Below, piece after piece: positions 9,958 to 22,674 of a stretch of 64,000 bases of DNA (positions within the stretch are counted from its first letter, which is position 1; every line of letters starts with the position of its first letter). The notes below the pieces were generated by a model, which saw only the letters and a program-made list of their open reading frames with translations, searched no databases and was not told the origin of the DNA. The translations under genes were made by a program, and so were the position numbers. This DNA comes from Lates calcarifer (lineage: Eukaryota > Chordata > Actinopteri > Centropomidae), in NCBI RefSeq assembly GCF_001640805.2, contig NC_066837.1:26598789-26662788 (forward strand), written 5' to 3'.

Positions 9958-12900
9958 TCAGTTGCTGTTGATGTGTGGCTTTTCAGAATGCTGTATGTTG
10001 TTTTGGCCACTGTTGTAGGCCTCACTGAGCTGGTGAAGATCCCTCAGCAGGCCTGCAAACTGCTCCTCCTGTGAGCACATAGGAAACACCCATCAGTATG
10101 TTTTGTTTTGTTTTTTTTTTATCTCATGCAATTGAAATGTTTTTTTCTATCAGAAGGGGTCTCTGCCACCACAGTAATTACCTTAGTATTATGGAAAAGC
10201 TGCATTAAATGTGAACTGTTTACAATAGGTACTGATTGTTAAATCCAAATTTGTCACAGGCCAGGGGAAACATTAAAAGGGCCAAAACAACTCTCTCTCA
10301 AATGAATTTAATTTAGTATTTGTCTTATTAACTCCTGTATTGTACCAGCTGTTGAAGCAGAGCTCATCCACAACTGTGCATGGGACACAAATAGTGCAAT
10401 TATTAGGCTTCAAAAAATGTTCAAAAATGAAACGCTTTTCACCTAGAAGCTTCAAAAATTACCCTTTAACAGTTACAAGTTAGGCTGTGTATAGTAATGA
10501 GTTACACAAACATGCTCAGTGTTAGAGCTCAGTTTTGACTGACATTGAGTTGAATGATAAAAAATGAATTGTGAGGTGAACTGCTCCTTTAACAAAGCTT
10601 TCAAAGTGCATTTTATTTCTTCCCTGCTTGATAATTGGCTCTCTCTGTCTTTCTTACCAGTACGTTCATTCGCTCAGCTGCTGCAATGGCAACACTTAGC
10701 TTCCTCTCATCCTCCTCCCTTTCCTCCTCAATTACACCCAGCCTGTGACAGACACAGATAAAAGAGACATCCATTTAGACAAGAACAGAACACTTCAGTT
10801 GCAGATAATTTGGAGACTAATTAATAATAACAATTCAAACACAGCAAAGCGTACTGCTCTCTGCATCCAATCTAAAAGATATAATCAACTTCATTTAGTT
10901 TTCATGAGATTAAGTTATAAAGTGTGGAATACACAGAATATGCAGACTGAATAAATGCAACAAAAATGCAGGTAAAAATAAATATATTTAGCTTGAACAC
11001 TGAATACATTTTATGACAGATGAAGCATGCATGTTACTGTGAAACCATGCTACCTGAAGGTGGCACTAGCAAGCTGCTCCTCTCGCACAGCCAGCAGATT
11101 CCGGAGCTCGTTCACCTCAGCCTGCAGCATTGTATTCTGGTCCTGGCTTTGGATGATGAAGTCCTCCAGGCGCTTTGCCATGTCCAGCTCACGTTCTGTC
11201 ACCTGCTCTATGCCCAGACGAAGCTCTGACAGCTCTTGAGCATGCTGGTGTGTAAATTACAGATTGACATTTAATGAAATGTGATAATGAAATCATATAC
11301 TTTACAACCATAATCAGGTTACTTTAGTAGGCAGCAGGTTTGACATACCCTGTCCAATAAGCTGAACTCCTCATGCTCAGTCTTCATCTCACTTGACTCT
11401 CTGTTGTGGATAACTTTGATCCAGGGAACTGGTGCAGGTTGGCGTTTGATGCTAGCACTCTGAAACAAGATGGAAGATTGTCAACATGATTCCTTCTGAT
11501 TAACCAGACAAAGCCATCTCGGTATTAACATAAAAGTCAGAATTATGTTTACTCTATATATTTATTGCATATTCTAAAGCATGTAGTATTTCAATATAGC
11601 CACCAGAAGAGGCATGAGCACATGACCTGCTGAGCGCAGTAGCCAAAATAGCCGAGCTAGACTCACAGTTCCTCTTTGTACTCACGGTATTTGGTGGTGA
11701 GATAAGTGGCTGGTTGGTCTCCATCTCTTGTTCATGGTCAGATGTTGGCAGAGCTTCAGAACTTGTCTGTCTCTTCAGGGCATGTTTTGGATGACCGGGA
11801 CGTCTGTGTGGAGCACTCTGAGTTCTGGTGACTGGCTTCCTCTCTCTCATGCTCCTGTGAGTCTTGCCATCCCTGTTGAGTGAATGGATAAATATATTAA
11901 TTATTGAAGTGCCATACAACATATGATGGTATTTGGAAAATCTGCAAATCATTCTAACAGGTTAAACCATTCTGCATCTTGTCACACGGCGGTGAGGTTT
12001 GTCTTATCTTGGGATTTTGGTCTTGTCATTTCCTGTTTTATTTTGAAGGATTCACTCTCCTCTCGTTTCAGAGCACTTGCCCTTCCTCATGTGTCACCTG
12101 TGTGTCCTGATTACTCATTGTCTCCACCTGTTTCCCATTACCTCTGCGTGTTTAAATAGTCTGTGTCTGGTTTGTCTTTTGCCAGAGTGTCTTCGTCTGT
12201 TCACCCGACTCGCCTCCAGCCTTGTATCCACAGTGTTGCCTCCAGTAAGCCATTGTTCCTCTGTAAGAGTGATTTTTTTTTTTTGTTTGTAAATTTTGAT
12301 ATCTTAGTTTCTCGCCTTAGTCTTAGAGTACTTTCATAGTTGTTTGTTTTCCTCCTTTTGGAGCGATCTTGTTTTACTCGTTTATGTTCGTAGCTATCTT
12401 AGGTCCTCCGTTTTTTAGGAGAGAGTTTTATTTAGAGCTTTTCTGGCTTTCCTCCTGTTGGAGCGTTTTTTGTTAAATCTGTTCATAGCCTTTTGTTTGC
12501 CTCCTCTGTGAGTGATTTTGATTTGTTCTAACTTTATTAGCCTCCGTTCATTTGTTTTTTTCCTCCTCTTGAGAGTGACTTTTTGTTTTTGTTTTCTTAT
12601 CTGCCCTAGGATAATTTTATAGCCTCTGTTTCTTTGTCACTCAGTGAGAGAACCTTAGTTGTTAATAAAGTCTGTTTTATTTACGTCATCTCTGCGTCTG
12701 AGTCCTGCCTTTTAATCTCGGCCTGACACATCTATTGTGCACTATATGTGTATATTCTGAATTGAGTAAAGGGTACCATCCAGCTAGTTTTGTCAATAAT
12801 ATAACAGAGGCCTTTCACCATAGAGATTTTTTGCAATAAAACATAGTGAAATGGTGATTCTTTTGCACTCAAGAAAATCCTTGACTGTTTGTATGGTGGG

Positions 12901-15900
12901 GGATGAGGAAGAACATCACATTTTAAGTGTTACAGGTTTTGAAACCCCCTCAACCAGATCTTCCCAACACTGGATTAGGGAGAACCGTTTCCAACCATTT
13001 CTTTAACAGACAGACAATCTGACTCTCACACCCACTTCATGCTTGGATTAGTCAACTATGTGAACGTGTGAGACAAGCCAGGGTTTGAACAACTTTCTCA
13101 AACTTCCCTGTTTCATTCTTGACATAACTATTTAGTTTCATATATGTAATCAAATGCAAAACTATGCTTTCCAAGTGACTGTCTTATAATGTGTGCTATT
13201 ATCTGTGTATGTAAACAGATGAACAGGTTCTGATCAAGCATAAACAGATCCTTTTACTGGCCAGTCTGAAGAGGCCTTACAGGTTGATCTACTTGTAACC
13301 TCTACATGTGGTCATGAGCTTTGTGTGTGACTGACAGAATATGGCTGTGGACATATGTGACTGGATAGGGTGAAGAACTCAAATGAGTTGCAGTCATTTC
13401 GGCATCTGATTAGAATGCCCTCCTGACAACTTCTTGCGGTGGTATTCTGGGCCGGACCAAGGACCCAGAACCTACAATCCTATCTGGTTTGGGAATACCT
13501 CTGAATTTCCCAAAAAGGATCTGGAGGTCTAGCAACTAAGGAAGTCTGCATACCTGCACTGTAGCCACAGTGAACCATACCACCACTGGGTGATATTAAT
13601 TGGATGATTGGATGGATCATTGGTACATAAACTTAACAGGGCAGTCAGAAATCACCTTCATGACTATTGACATCCAGAAACCTTGACTGAGCCCAGTAAC
13701 ATATATAAAGCTATCATACCCTTCTCTTGGGCCTTTGGTGTCCACAGGCAGCTGCTGGAGGGATGACTGGTGAGGGCTATACTTGCCCAAATCTTTAGGA
13801 GGAACATAAACTGGCTTGGCTTGTCCCATTTGGCTGCAAGAAAGAGCCTGCTTAAGTAACATATAAGTGCACCATATTCAAGTTCATAATACATCACATG
13901 TTGCTGACATGTTAAGTAAGATATGGGCCTTAAACATACCTGCTAACTATGATCCGAGGTGCTTCTGGGCCGAGTGACTCTGTTATCTGGTTCAGAATTG
14001 AAGGCAGAGGGTGCAGCTTGTCAATTGTGTCCTGAGGAAAAACAAGCTACCTGTTAGGTCAAATTTATTTAATTTTTTTAAGTCATTAAACATGTTATCA
14101 GTGTCTTGATACCTTCTGTGGATAAGAAAAATGGTACCAACAAAAGCTGTACATGGAAACATCAGTCACAATGTATACAGCTAACCACAACTGGAGCTAG
14201 TCTGGCAGGTTGAAATGAAAATGTCTCATAGCAAACTAGGTCTTTAATTAGGTCTTTCTCCCTTGAGCCCCCTTTTTAGTTCTTTACACAACTATTTCTG
14301 ACATTTTCATGTTTACACTATGCTTTTTACCAGAGACTGTCTGAAAAAGTGTCATCCCCATATTTAAACAATTACCATGTCTCACCTCTCTCTATGACAA
14401 CCACTTTTTCACTTCACCTTAAAGTGTTGCCATTTGGATGTGGTCAGACAACATGTCATACACTCATTCTTTTCTAGCATAACCAGACCATAAGGATTAG
14501 GAGGCACAGCAGCTGAGCTAAAAGTGATTGAGTTTTTCTCTGCATGTGAGTCCCCAAACTGGCTCATGGAGACTGGAAACTATAACGTATGTTGAACAGT
14601 TTGCTGTTCAATCAAACACTAGCTTTATGTTCAAGTACACACAAATGATTAATACTGTGAAAGTTACACAAATCTTAACAACTAACTACCAAACTGGACC
14701 AATTGGTTTTCCATTCTACCTGGTCCCTCTGATAGATGATGTCTACTAGCAGGCCATGGAGCACAGCCAAGCGCAGAGGCAGATCGACATAGCCATCAAA
14801 GGAAGTCATTGGGATTTCAGTGTCTTGATTGGACACTGTCTGTAGAAATCCCCTCATTCCATCCCAGTGCTGCTGCAGGAATTCATTCATAAAGAGCATG
14901 TACTCTTCCTTCTCACCAAACCTGAATCAGAACGAGAGATTTAATTTACATAAGCCACTTCAGATAAACTAAGAAGTTGTCATCATTTTCATTCCTAGAA
15001 TACAGTGTGTCAGCAGGTATTTTGCTCAGTGCACGAAAAGTGATGTATTTGACTGTCTATGCAGATAAGAAGCTACTTACAGGGTGAAGTTGGCCAAATT
15101 CTGGATGACTTTGGCAGTTAAGGTGAGGGTACGCAGGGTATTTGGCTCTGGATAAGACTGTGTTAGACCAAAAAGAGAAGGACTGAGGATAGCAGGACAT
15201 AAGAAGCGAAGGAAGAGGGAAGCAGAGATGAGACGTTGGCCAATCTCTGGTCTGCCTTGGTCTTCACACAGCTCCGCCCAACTGGAGAAGATCTTGTTTA
15301 ACTCTTCTGGAAAGGGTCTGAAAGCAAAAAAGCATTTCAAGTAGCAGCTCTGTGAACTCCACTTAAACACAACTTCTGCTTGTTATTTCATATGTTTTTC
15401 TATGATGAGCTCTCCCCTCTCACCCATGGATCTCAATAATCTTCTGCACCACCTCGTCACAGGTTTCCCTTAAGTGCTTCTGGTTGTTTGCCAGTTCAGA
15501 GGCAGGACATTTACGAGGATCAACTTCACAGTTCTCCACAGAGGCATAAAGACGGGTGATAAAGTCTCCTGAGGTGAAAAAGAAAAGCACAGAGATTGGC
15601 AAAAACAAATCTCCAACCAATACCAATTATAAGAAGGCATCTGTACCACTAAGCTACCCTACCTAGTGTGTCAATGAGGTACTTCTGACCAACAAGCTTC
15701 ATATATTCATCTATGGCTTTAGTGGCAAGTGTGTTCTCTCTGAAGATCAGTGCCTCCTTCTCTCCAAGACGCTCCACCTCTGCACTGCCCAAATCAATGA
15801 GGAACTCCTGAAGCATACGCATTCAGTTAAGAGAAAATGTTATCATTCCTTATTATTACAGTTTAGTGATATTTTTCTACTGTGCTATTTCAAAATTACG

Positions 15901-18900
15901 ATGCAGTTAGCTCATTATTCACCTTGGCTTTTCCAATACTCTGCAGTACATGGACCAGAGCTCCCGCCAGCTCTTCCTTCTCCTTGACATTCAGAAGTGG
16001 CTCTAGACTTCTGCACATTTCCACATAATCCACCGTCACATACTCAGCAAACTCTTTGTATTTCTCCATTGGCAGCACCTGCAGATTCTGGAAACGGGCC
16101 TTGATGCGCAGTGATGCCTGTGGTCCCAGCAGCTCTTTGTTTCCTGCTGTGCCCGAGGCCTTGTATGGAGTAATCGGATACCACTTCTCCTGATAGGTTC
16201 TCCCTCGGATATCAGCCAAAGGTATGGGCACACTTCCCAGTGGCTGCAGGCTGGATTCATCTCGAGAGTGGCGCTTTTTCTTGGGGTCCTCTTCGCGGAA
16301 GAGGTGTAAGGTGATTTGAGAGACGCAGGGCAGGTTATCCAGCTCAAAGAATTCACCCCAGAATAGTTGACACCCTCCAGCCACACCTCCACTGGCCCCC
16401 AGGCCTCCTGAAGATCCAGTAGAGCTGTCCCCTGCCAGACCGGAGTTGTTAGATGGCTTGCCAACAGCTCGTCTGCTGGTACGGGCGAACAAGGTCCCGT
16501 CCAAGTGTACCTCACAGTAATAACGCCGTTTGGGTGGCAGATCCTTAGCTTCATTTACCCACAGACTCAGGGAGTACTCTGTGCGTTCAATGTTATCCTG
16601 TGAACATTGATGGATTTAGATCTTCTTATAAGTATTTAGATTTTGGATGACACATTTTTGGATGTGGCTAAATGGCTAAGAAGGCTTACTTTATTGGGCT
16701 GGGCAGCGCGTCTTAGGTCCTCAATCCAGCGGTCACGTTCAGCAGCTGAGGAGCAGCCAAAGCAGTGAGTGTTCTCAGAGTTGATCACCTGTAAATACAT
16801 TGAAACCAACAGAATGCTGTTAGCCATTCTAGGATAGGAAGTTTCTTTTGTTTGACTTGAAAGAACCTGCAGGAGCATGCACAAGTCAAAGTCTACCTCA
16901 AAGCAGTACTTCTCCCCCAGAATGGAGCTGTGAACTGGTCTGATGACAGTGCTGGTGTCTGCACTCAGGTCTAGATTCCCCACTGCACCAACTGGAATTG
17001 ACACAGACTCTCGGGATCCATAGTGCCTTAAAAATGAACAGTGAAAAAAGTCAGATGTCAAATACCATGAATTGTTGAGGGTAACACAATTTATTTAAAT
17101 CTTTTACTACCCATTGTTCTGTCAATGAGACACCAGCATTATGTAGAATTTTCACAGACTGCTGATACTTTGAAAGGGTACATGAATACATGTGATAAAT
17201 ATAAACTGATAGATTCAAATCTCTTCTTTCCTGTCATTATGGGAATTTTAAAAAAAAGATTTCTGGTAGAGATTATTGCCATGGAATGTTGTACAGATAT
17301 CCATGTTACCCAGATGATGAAGCCTATGGATTTTGCTGGTGCTGTGGGTCTTGTTCTTCCTCCTCCCAATCTAATGTACCAACATCCATCCAGAAACTAT
17401 TAGATAGAATTTTTCCCATCAATCTTATATGACCAAATATTGTTATTATAAAGCTGATGACATTCCCATCCTCTGTTGTACTTTGTGTTTTTGTGGGAGG
17501 TAGTGACTGTTAGCATGTAGTAAAATGCTAACATTGAACATTGTAAACATTATACCCAATAAACATTAGCATGTTGACATTGTCATTGTGAGCATCTTAT
17601 CATGCTGACATTAACATAAAGCTCCATCTCACAGAGACAATGTAAACCTGTAGTGCCTCCCTCCAATCGTTTAAAAACAGATATTTTGGAATACAGAGCA
17701 AGTGTCAGTACTTATGGACTATACTGTCTTACAAAATACAATGTACTGTACTTGTTTCCTTTGGTTAGTCCTAGTGGGGCGCTGTGCCTCTTGGTCTTGT
17801 TCTCCAGACGTCGCTTAATCAGCGCCTAAGGGTCAAGAAGGTAAGCATGGTGTTTGAGGACAATTATGTATTACATCAACAGGAAATTTGGGTCGGCAGA
17901 AAGATTGTTATCTCCTTTGTGTAAAATACTCACTTTCACACCAGTGTCTTGGCTCTTTGGTCGAGGACCACCTGGCATGTCCACATGGTCAGGGCTACAT
18001 TCTAAATATCAGGATAAAGCAAACACTCTGTATTGACAATGAGTCATTTCATGTAAATGTTTTATAATATTGTAACGCAAATTTTCTCTAAAGAAATACA
18101 TTTTTGGGGGCTTTTTTGCCTTTATTTGGACAGGACAGTGGAGAGAGACAGGAAAGGGGGGGGGGGATGACATACAGTAAAGGTCCAGCCGGTCCGGGGG
18201 TTGATCCAGGGACCAGCTGCTCAGGGTACTAAGGCCCATGTGGTACACACACCAACCATTCAGCTATGGGGGCACCCCAGTATAGCTTATTTTTCATTTA
18301 GGGTTTGCAGCCAGCATTTTATGTCTTTCTATTATATGAGTAATTTGTTTCCAGGCCACTGTTTTAATTGGCATTCCGTAACATCAAACATTTTCTCAAA
18401 CTCCTAACTGTTCCACCACCACTAGCAGTACTCATGTCTGCACTTCAACTGAATTATTAGCAAATACAATCAGATTAGCCCATACAGGATGTGGTTTTCA
18501 GCTGGAGCTGCATTTATCTAAGTAAAGTTTACTAATTGTGCATACTTCACCAGCAGACATTCTTATTAGCGACACTTATTTAAAACAATAAAATTGGAAA
18601 ATCATGCTCTGCTACAATTTCCCCTGATTTGTGTCTCCAGTGTCACTGTTTTTAACCCTATAATTATAAGGTGAAGACATCTTCAAAGTCAAACATCTGA
18701 ATGTACATAGAGTTCACAAAGTTCTGTCAAACAGATTTTCTTTATCTTTTGCTTACCCAAAGCCCCACCACAGACAAACCAGCGTCTAAATCCCATCATT
18801 TAGTCTGCACGTTTGTCACAGTCTTGTTACTTCGATCTCTGTCCCTTTAACATAGCCTTCCTCTCTTCATTAACATATGTTGATGGTGACACCACACCAA

Positions 18901-21900
18901 CCAGCCAAAATCAATGCAGGATCAGTCACTTCCACAGAACAGCGTCTGAGCGTCTTCTCAGCAAACCGGTAGAGTTGAATGGAAGCAGATACTGACTATG
19001 CCCTTTCGCTCTCTACAAGCTTTCATTGGGCTGGTAGAACACCCAGGCGTGATGCTATCTTCCCCAAAAAACGTAGAGGAAGCAATTTGACAGTCACTCG
19101 CACGCATAAACATCAGCTATTTCCTCTGTGACTGTCTGCATTATCATACTTAGTGTGGCTGTGATGTCAGTGGCTGTTATGTTGGTTATGCTTGTTTAAT
19201 TTCCTCATGGTTTTGTTTAATGTTCACTGCATTTTAAAATGCACAGAATTGTTCTTTATTTTAGCTTGATTTTACATACATACTATGTGTGTGTGTTTCT
19301 GTGTGTGTGTGCGGGTGAAGTATTAACCTGTGTCGATATCTACAAGGTTCTGCATGCTGAGGTTGGACAGGCAACTGCTGACACGATTTCGGGTCCACAT
19401 TGTTGGCTGAGAAAAAAAACACACACACACACACATACACACACATAAAGAATAAAGAAAAATAATCTATCAAAATAAACAACTCTGAAGACTGCATTCT
19501 TTTCAGTGATTTTTTATATTTTTCTCACTCGCACTGTGTCTGCAAGTGTTATAGACTGTTGATGAACCATGGGCAGTTGGTGAGTGGTGTGTATGTGTGT
19601 ATATGTATATGTGTATGCGTGTGTGTTGGTACCTCTTCCTCTGGGGGTATGACAATTTGTCCATCCTCAAGGGAACAGTTGCTGATGTCCCATAAGGGGA
19701 CCTCCTGAGGTGGGGCCCATTGTAGTCGTGGGAGTTCAGTGGGTGCAGCTGCTTCAGCCTCACACACATCTGCCACACAAGCACACATGTGCACACACTT
19801 ACATCAGTATTCATTGCTACACACATTGCTGTAAGCTCTTTATGCGCAAAATGCAACTTCATGCTAAATACAGACTGCAAAATAAATTAGTGTAATTTCT
19901 CTTACTTTAGAGAACCAAACATATGCTTTATCCTTTATGATATATGGATATTGAAGTAGTGTAATTGGAGGCACATGCTGACCCTTGTTTGTTTTTTTTA
20001 TTTTATGGTAATTATGGCATGTTATCTCCCACAGCACATGGCCACTCCCATTTGTGGAGTTGCTGAGGCTACAGATGCTATCGCTCTCTTTTCATGACAC
20101 ACCAGGATGAACTGCGCACATCCTGTGGTTTCTCTGTAGTTTTGTCTTCATGTGCATGTCCTTCAGCATGTATTTGCATAGTACTTCAAGTTTACATTCT
20201 CTCCTTTTTAATAAGCTTTATTGGTAAGATATTTTGCATATCCTGCTGAAGCATAATGATGATGACAGTTAAGTAAATGTAAGTAGAATTAAGTTTTTCC
20301 ACAGGACAGTGTAGGATAAATAGATAACACCTAAATATTAATTGGTTTAAAAGAAGAGATTTAAAAAAAAATGGTGGCAGGAAGTGACATTTTACATAAT
20401 GAATGAGATTTGCTCCTTCTTTATCAATTTTTAAAATCTCAGATGACAGCAAGTTTTTGTGTGTTTGTGAGTGTGGATATACCTACCCAAAGTTCACATT
20501 TGGGTATGTATTCTTCTCTGAAGCTGTCCAGATGTCAGCTGGGGTTTCTAATGTCACTAGATGAAAGGTCAGCCAGTCTCAGTACCAGCTTTTAATATTT
20601 GACTATTGTATCAGAAGGCAGCAGATTTTTTTTATCACATTTTTATGGCCATTAAAAGCAAAGAATACTGGAATGAAGGTTTTTTTTTCTTCATACGTGT
20701 ACAAGATTTTAACTGGTCTTTGTGTTCTAAGGAGCCACACACTTCAGTACCATAGTTGATTCAAGACCAGATGTTTTTTTCTAACTAGTTTATCTAACCT
20801 GTATTGCTTTGAGTTCTGTCTCAGCAGAGCACAAGTTTCCTGTGGGGGTTGGTTTGTTGTTCTTTACAGCTACTTTAAATTTCTGGGTCATTTCTCTGAA
20901 GTTTTCACCTTTTTTGAAAGTGATGGTTTTGGTCTTTGCCATGTTCACTGTGAGGGTCTGACAGTACTGACTGAAGAAGGCTGGGGTTCTGATAAAGTCT
21001 CCTGAGTTGCTGAAACAATGATCAGATTGTCTGTGTAAAACAGACACTTCAGTTCTGTGTGTAAACACTTGAGTTCCAGTGTCACCTGGTCATTTGCATG
21101 CATTTAAAAAGGGTAATGCTGCGATTACACCAGGACTCTATGTAAATCACTGATTTTGACAATGAGTTTGATGCTCTTATATACTGTTTAAAAAACTCCT
21201 TATACCACTCTGTTAGCATTTATTTTGGCTTTAATTTATTTTCTCATTATTTTTACAGTACAAATTAGGGTGAAAAATTAACCATATCTTGAAGTCTATA
21301 AATCTGAGGAATATGAGTAAGTCTCACGTTGAGGTTACCACAGATGCAGATTGCTTTGCATAGTTGTCAGACATTTGTGATCAGGTGTTTTTTAAACTCT
21401 AATTCAATGATAACTCAGGAATGTCTGTTTTTTTTTTTTTTTTTTTTTATTACCCTTTCAAGGTTTTTTAACTTTTCTGAGATCAGATCTTTTGCTTTTG
21501 AATTTTGATTGAGTTTTCCATTTATCTCCAATGAAAATATACACCACTGTAGCTTTTATTGGTAAGCTAATGTATTCCACCTTTTCCAGAATTTAACCTC
21601 AGAAAATCCCCAGGTAAATGGAACTATTTCTACAGATATCATCATTATGTTACTTTGTTTAACGTGACATTAGACGACTGAAATACAGTAATACATCTGT
21701 ATTAATCACGTGTCATTGTGAAGAAAGTCACACATACCCCGCCTACTCCATTGTGTCACTGATACTACATGCAGTAAAAGGAAATCATACTCAAACCCAT
21801 GAGGTAACCATTTTGATACATGACAACAAAATGTCGCTCAGTGCATTTTATATGTCGGCATTCACATGTTACCATAAGTTGATGTGTTTGTTGTATCAAA

Positions 21901-22674
21901 ATGTGTCATTCCAAACATGGAGTTGTTTAAATTACATTTTTGTGTCATCCCACATTACGCAATACAGCTGCTGATAATGTCAAACATGAAATGAGAGGAC
22001 TGAGAAATTAAGTTAAAATAGTTTGAGTATATGTAAAAGGACTTTACCATGTAGTAATGATGGGGTGCTGCTCCGACTCTGCAGCTTGGGCCTCTTGAGC
22101 TTCTGGGAAACAGTCCTCAGGTACTTTTTTATGCAGCGCCCCTCCACCTGCTCTTTGTGAAGGGTCTGTGGAGGAGACGCCTGAGGCCTCTGCAGCAGCT
22201 GAGGATGAAGCTGCATTAGCTGAGCTGGCTGCACTGGAGGAAGGGGAGAGGGCTGCGAACAGTGAGCCTGGAGGCTCGGACAGGGCTCTTCTGAAGGGGT
22301 TCTTTCTGGTTCCGGTGGTTCCTTTATCTGGCTTGGCTCCCTCTCCACCTTTCCCACCAGATGAATTTTTTCTCCCCGGGGTCCTCACTCATGGCTTTGC
22401 GCCAGTTCTGCATCTTGCTCCATTTGTTGGTGGAGGCCTTCTGGATCTTATCAATTGTAGATGTGGAAGAAGCTGCTCCTCCTCCTTCTTCTTTCACCTC
22501 ATCAAGTGTTCCCTTGGATCCAGTGTGCCACTTGTACGTATTGAGGGGGTCGGAGGTCTCAGATATTTGTCCCTGAGGAGGTTCCACTGGAGATTCCTTT
22601 TCCTTCTCTGGTGATCCCTGCTCCTTTGGTGGTTGTTGAGCTGCAGGCTCAGAATCTTTCTCCTCGGTGCCCAT
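9958..22674 (-). CDS. rasal3: RAS protein activator like-3 (SynGAP-family RasGAP)
   Basis: Nineteen coding exons: 22674-22048, 19769-19633, 19406-19328, 18001-17934, 17825-17752, 17026-16897, 16788-16690, 16597-15923, 15807-15663, 15568-15424, 15317-15081, 14921-14720, 14031-13940, 13833-13720, 11872-11686, 11459-11349, 11244-11054, 10742-10658, 10068-9958. All junction phases agree once two +1 frameshifts in exon 1 are allowed (1168 residues then). RASAL3 marks are the N-terminal TYKWHTG, the FRRALSEPP block, VPLWDIS before the PH region, [12 protein letters not shown], a C2 domain in the 675-base exon, and a RasGAP domain with the arginine finger in [12 protein letters not shown] and the [10 protein letters not shown] motif. 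A Ser/Arg-rich TRTQSAP segment and a coiled coil end the protein. RASAL3 speeds GTP hydrolysis by Ras and is mainly a blood-cell protein in mammals. An in-frame TAA lies 12 bases before the start codon. Confidence 0.92.
11975..12730 (+). repeat. Dispersed non-coding repeat with internal degenerate tandem units
   Basis: T-rich block in the rasal3 intron between 11872 and 13720. It runs from TCACACGGCGG to GGCCTGACAC and resembles a family I recall from many percomorph genomes. An AATAAA lies near its right end (about 12665). From 12310 to 12650 a degenerate unit of roughly 60-80 bases recurs, each with CCTCC, a gap, then GAG and a T-rich tail. It encodes nothing recognisable. Its class is uncertain; the ends are only weakly inverted. 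Confidence 0.5.
17240..17640 (+). repeat. Dispersed fish repeat
   Basis: In the rasal3 intron between 17752 and 17026. It has the phrases of a very common fish interspersed repeat: a block around ATGGAATGTTGTACAGAT, then TGACATTCCCATC, then GTTAGCATG / ATGCTAACAT motifs alternating with CATTGTCATTGTGAGCAT. Non-coding and diverged. Identification is by recall. Confidence 0.55.
18100..18279 (-). mobile_element. tRNA-derived SINE copy
   Basis: On the minus strand the block starts with GGGTGCCCCCATAGCTGAAT and carries a pol III A-box-like TAGCTGAATGG (18256-18266) and a B-box-like GGATCAACCCC (18197-18207). A non-tRNA body with ATGTCATCCCCCC and CTCTCCACTGTCCTGTCC follows. This matches a widespread fish SINE-like family. 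The boxes are mutated and the copy looks old. It sits in the rasal3 intron between 19328 and 18001. Confidence 0.6.
19284..19312. repeat. TG microsatellite, left of a 79-base rasal3 exon
   Basis: TG units with two interruptions, 16 bases from the exon's donor end (exon 19328-19406). Confidence 0.85.
19420..19446. repeat. CA microsatellite, right of the same rasal3 exon
   Basis: CA units 14 bases from the exon's acceptor end. They are complementary to the TG tract on the other side of the exon. Confidence 0.9.
20780..21070 (-). mobile_element. Fragment of a LINE reverse transcriptase
   Basis: On the minus strand a peptide pieced from two frames reads [16 protein letters not shown], a decayed form of the YADD box of non-LTR reverse transcriptases. 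It is followed at normal spacing by [13 protein letters not shown], like the LTVN.KTK motif after the box. One frameshift separates them, and the YADD aspartates are altered to YTDN. It is a dead remnant in the rasal3 intron between 22048 and 19769. The clade was not determined. Confidence 0.6.
22125..22130 (-). other. +1 frameshift in rasal3 exon 1 (second)
   Basis: Run of six A on the coding strand. Up to this run the frame that reads FRRALSEPP is coding. After it the frame ending in phase 1 at 22048, which is the phase exon 2 needs, gives a basic [14 protein letters not shown] block. One A fewer would join the two. Confidence 0.6.
22366..22371 (-). other. +1 frameshift in rasal3 exon 1 (first)
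   Basis: Run of six A on the coding strand. The frame from the start codon ([19 protein letters not shown]) shifts here into the frame that reads [11 protein letters not shown]. One A fewer would join the two. Confidence 0.65.

Noticed and set aside
22168..22614. 148-codon open frame on the plus strand
   Set aside because: Antisense of rasal3 exon 1. The Ala/Glu-rich look comes from the GC-rich coding strand.
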